NCBI GenBank assembly: GCA_003551785.1
Contig: PUNP01000578.1
Coordinates: forward strand, 1 to 8,679
Length of the DNA stretch: 8,679 nucleotides
Origin: Candidatus Brocadiaceae bacterium
Lineage (GTDB): Bacteria > Planctomycetota > Brocadiia > SM23-32
Direction: 5' to 3'
Shown: positions 7,218 to 8,679 of the stretch, in pieces
How positions within the stretch are numbered: position 1 is the first letter of the stretch
How the letters are laid out: each line of letters opens with the position of its first letter
The notes under the pieces: model-generated
Databases searched by the model: none
The model's input: the letters and a program-made list of their open reading frames with translations, nothing else
What the model was told of the DNA's origin: nothing
Translations under genes and position numbers: made by a program

Positions 7218-7384
7218 AACGACAAACGAAATCTCTATCAAAGGATGGCATTGGAGCAAAAACTTCGATTCATTTCTGCTGCCCCCCCGGCGTAGATATG
7301 CTCAATGCAGTCTTTGACGACGGAGGCGTAGCCGCCCTCGAAGAGCAACAATGGTTTCATGACGACTACCCCTCAAAGTTTTAA
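7165..7384 (+). pseudogene. Possible short coding remnant with frameshift at a C run
   Basis: From ATG 7165 a frame reads MMKKNTDTEIFKIEYTG and continues to KNFDSFLLPP. After the seven-C run at 7282-7288, the next frame gives GVDMLNAVFDDGGVAALEEQ and ends QWFHDDYPSKF at TAA 7382-7384. Removing one C would join them into about 72 residues. Codon choice looks coding-like in both halves. The start overlaps the end of the pseudopilin fragment by 53 bases. I recognise no family. It may be the tail of a lost gene, a small real gene with a sequencing or natural indel, or chance. Confidence 0.35.
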
Positions 7385-7393
7385 GAGCCTCAC

Positions 7394-7420
7394 TGCCGGG
7401 CTTTAATATACAACCCGGCA
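7394..7420. terminator. Symmetric hairpin between converging genes
   Basis: TGCCGGG (7394-7400) pairs perfectly with CCCGGCA (7414-7420) across a 13-base AT-rich loop. It lies 10 bases beyond the minus-strand stop codon at 7430-7432, and just after the plus-strand remnant ending at 7384. Only three T follow on the plus strand and no T run directly follows on the minus strand, so it would be a weak bidirectional terminator or an mRNA 3' end stabiliser. Confidence 0.55.
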
Positions 7421-7429
7421 TTTCACTAT

Positions 7430-8679
7430 CTATGGTAGATAAGCGCCGTAATCTCTGAGCTGAGAGCGCAGGGCATCAGTATCGACATTATGGACGTCAG
7501 TGTTATTCGAAGCGGCCATGGCAGCGGCGATTCCGGCCGCTTCGCCGGTGTTCAGGCAGCAGGCCATAATACGGGTACTGCCATTGACTCTTCGGTCGGT
7601 CGAGATGCTGCGTCCGGCTACAAGCAGGTTGGATTTTCCTTTTGGGATGAGGCAGCGATAGGGTACACCGAAGCTTTCTCCCTTGCCCAGACTCCTTACC
7701 TGTTTGCGGTTAGTCTCTTGCAATTCGGGTATGGATTTTTTTGTATTTGCCATTGCTTTTTCCCTGGAAGCTCCATGCACATCTATCCCGTAAGCGTTAC
7801 GGCATATTTCATCTTCAAAGTCAGCTTTTCTCAGATAGTCGTCGAGGGTAAGGAAATAATCGCCGACAACACGTCGCGTCTCCCGAATTCCCATCATATA
7901 CCCGCTGGCAACGAGAAAGGAGTTTTTGAAGGCGTGGTGGTATTCGCTGAAGGCCTGATGGTATTGATTAACCATCTTACGACCGGTGATAAGCGCCTGA
8001 CTGACGTTATCCGGATCGGTATTGTCGACCTCGTAGATGTGCCCGGTATTAAAGCCGAAAATTCCTGGTCCTATTTTTTTATAGCACGAGTGCAGTTCTT
8101 GAATCAGCGGATATTTATCCGATTTTACGGCTTTCCATACGGGGCTGTTTTCATCGTAGAAGTGGATACGCGGCCCTTGTGCCAGTTTACCCTCATCAAT
8201 ATTGGAGATAGCAAAGCAGTGCGTTGCCGGTTGCATGGCGCCGTTTTCATCACCTTTCAGGAATTCGGCTCCTGCCCAGGCTGCTAGATCGGCATCGCCG
8301 GTGCAATCGACAAAAATCTTTGCCTGGTATGCCGTCAGTCCGCTCTTTGAGGCGACTAGCAGTGTTTCCGGGTTTCCTTCGCTGTCGCATTCGACTCCGC
8401 AGAGCTGATTATGGAAAAGAACTGCTGCACCGAACTCAGTGACCATCTTATCGTAAATGAGTTTGAGCAGTTCAGGATCAATCGGAGGAGCGACAAGTTC
8501 GTTATTTTTCAGGTCCTCTCTGAAGTGCGGCATGCCGTCAGCAAGCTGCATCCGTATCCTTTCAGCAAGACCGCGGGCAATGTTTTTTTCCCCGTCATGA
8601 TAACCACAAAACCAGGGGACCAAACCCATCGTTCCCATTCCGCCGAGAGCACCATTCATCTCAATAAGAAGGGTGTTGG
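7430..8679 (-). CDS. FAD-dependent oxidoreductase (FAD_oxidored family, 5' partial)
   Basis: The frame runs from the right edge to TAG at 7432-7430. It stays open upstream of ATG 8659, where codons give NTLLIE before MNGALGGMGTMGLVPW. The pattern 'LLIExNGxLGGxxTxGLVPW' is the segment after the first beta strand of the Rossmann fold, so ATG 8659 is internal and the GxGxxG motif lies outside the window. Family motifs (numbered from 8659): FVDCTGDADLAAWAGA at 116-131, GIRETRRVVGDYFLT at 257-271, GVPYRCLIPK at 331-340, NLLVAGRSIS at 344-353 and GEAAGIAAA at 372-380. These are the typical blocks of PF12831-like flavoproteins, which bind FAD and probably oxidise a small organic or sugar-derived substrate; the substrate is unknown here. 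The C-terminus is complete, with no frameshift seen. It converges on the remnants to its left, and no partner gene is visible. Confidence 0.9.
   Translation of the reverse strand, partial: NTLLIEMNGALGGMGTMGLVPWFCGYHDGEKNIARGLAERIRMQLADGMPHFREDLKNNELVAPPIDPELLKLIYDKMVTEFGAAVLFHNQLCGVECDSEGNPETLLVASKSGLTAYQAKIFVDCTGDADLAAWAGAEFLKGDENGAMQPATHCFAISNIDEGKLAQGPRIHFYDENSPVWKAVKSDKYPLIQELHSCYKKIGPGIFGFNTGHIYEVDNTDPDNVSQALITGRKMVNQYHQAFSEYHHAFKNSFLVASGYMMGIRETRRVVGDYFLTLDDYLRKADFEDEICRNAYGIDVHGASREKAMANTKKSIPELQETNRKQVRSLGKGESFGVPYRCLIPKGKSNLLVAGRSISTDRRVNGSTRIMACCLNTGEAAGIAAAMAASNNTDVHNVDTDALRSQLRDYGAYLP

Noticed and set aside
7490..8287. 265-codon plus-strand open frame
   Set aside because: It is antisense to the flavoprotein, whose conserved motifs fall in the other strand; its translation shows no family features.

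Overview
The window looks like a bacterial chromosome segment. The best guess is a member of the PVC group (Kiritimatiellota, Lentisphaerota or Planctomycetota). This rests on three traits: a very long mosaic surface protein ending in a CFI-box C-terminus, a pseudopilin-type protein with the H-X9-DG signature, and an FAD_oxidored (PF12831-like) flavoprotein. All three protein types are common in that group, but the assignment is inference. No rRNA, tRNA, CRISPR array or intact mobile element is visible.

Region 1 (1-6260, + strand) is one reading frame that is already open at the left edge, so the gene starts outside the window. It encodes more than 2,080 residues of an acidic, exported, surface-type protein. 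In order it has: beta-propeller-like blades broken by a Gly/Ser-rich beta-strand block; two ASH/HYDIN-type Ig domains ('choice-of-anchor D' type); a nine-Asp linker; a 'PNDKxGPxG'-type domain; a fibronectin-III-like domain; two InlB-B/bacterial-repeat domains; a right-handed beta-helix with an NWWG..GP motif; and a CFI-box tail with a membrane segment and a basic end. A strong intrinsic terminator follows at 6288-6335.

Region 2 (6261-7429) is visibly AT-richer at first and holds no clearly intact gene. It contains a cluster of three GC-rich hairpins (6496-6584), a pseudopilin/H-X9-DG gene fragment without its N-terminus (about 6786-7217), and a possible second short coding remnant (7165-7384) whose frame is broken at a run of seven C. 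A symmetric hairpin at 7394-7420 lies between the converging genes. The region reads as a decayed or rearranged junction.

Region 3 (7430-8679, - strand) is the C-terminal and central part of an FAD-dependent oxidoreductase whose N-terminal nucleotide-binding motif lies beyond the right edge.

Nothing in the window ties the three regions into one pathway. The shared theme is envelope or secreted functions plus carbohydrate-type metabolism. I found no convincing new multi-gene system. The most distinctive items are the architecture of the giant protein, the hairpin cluster and the broken genes of region 2.
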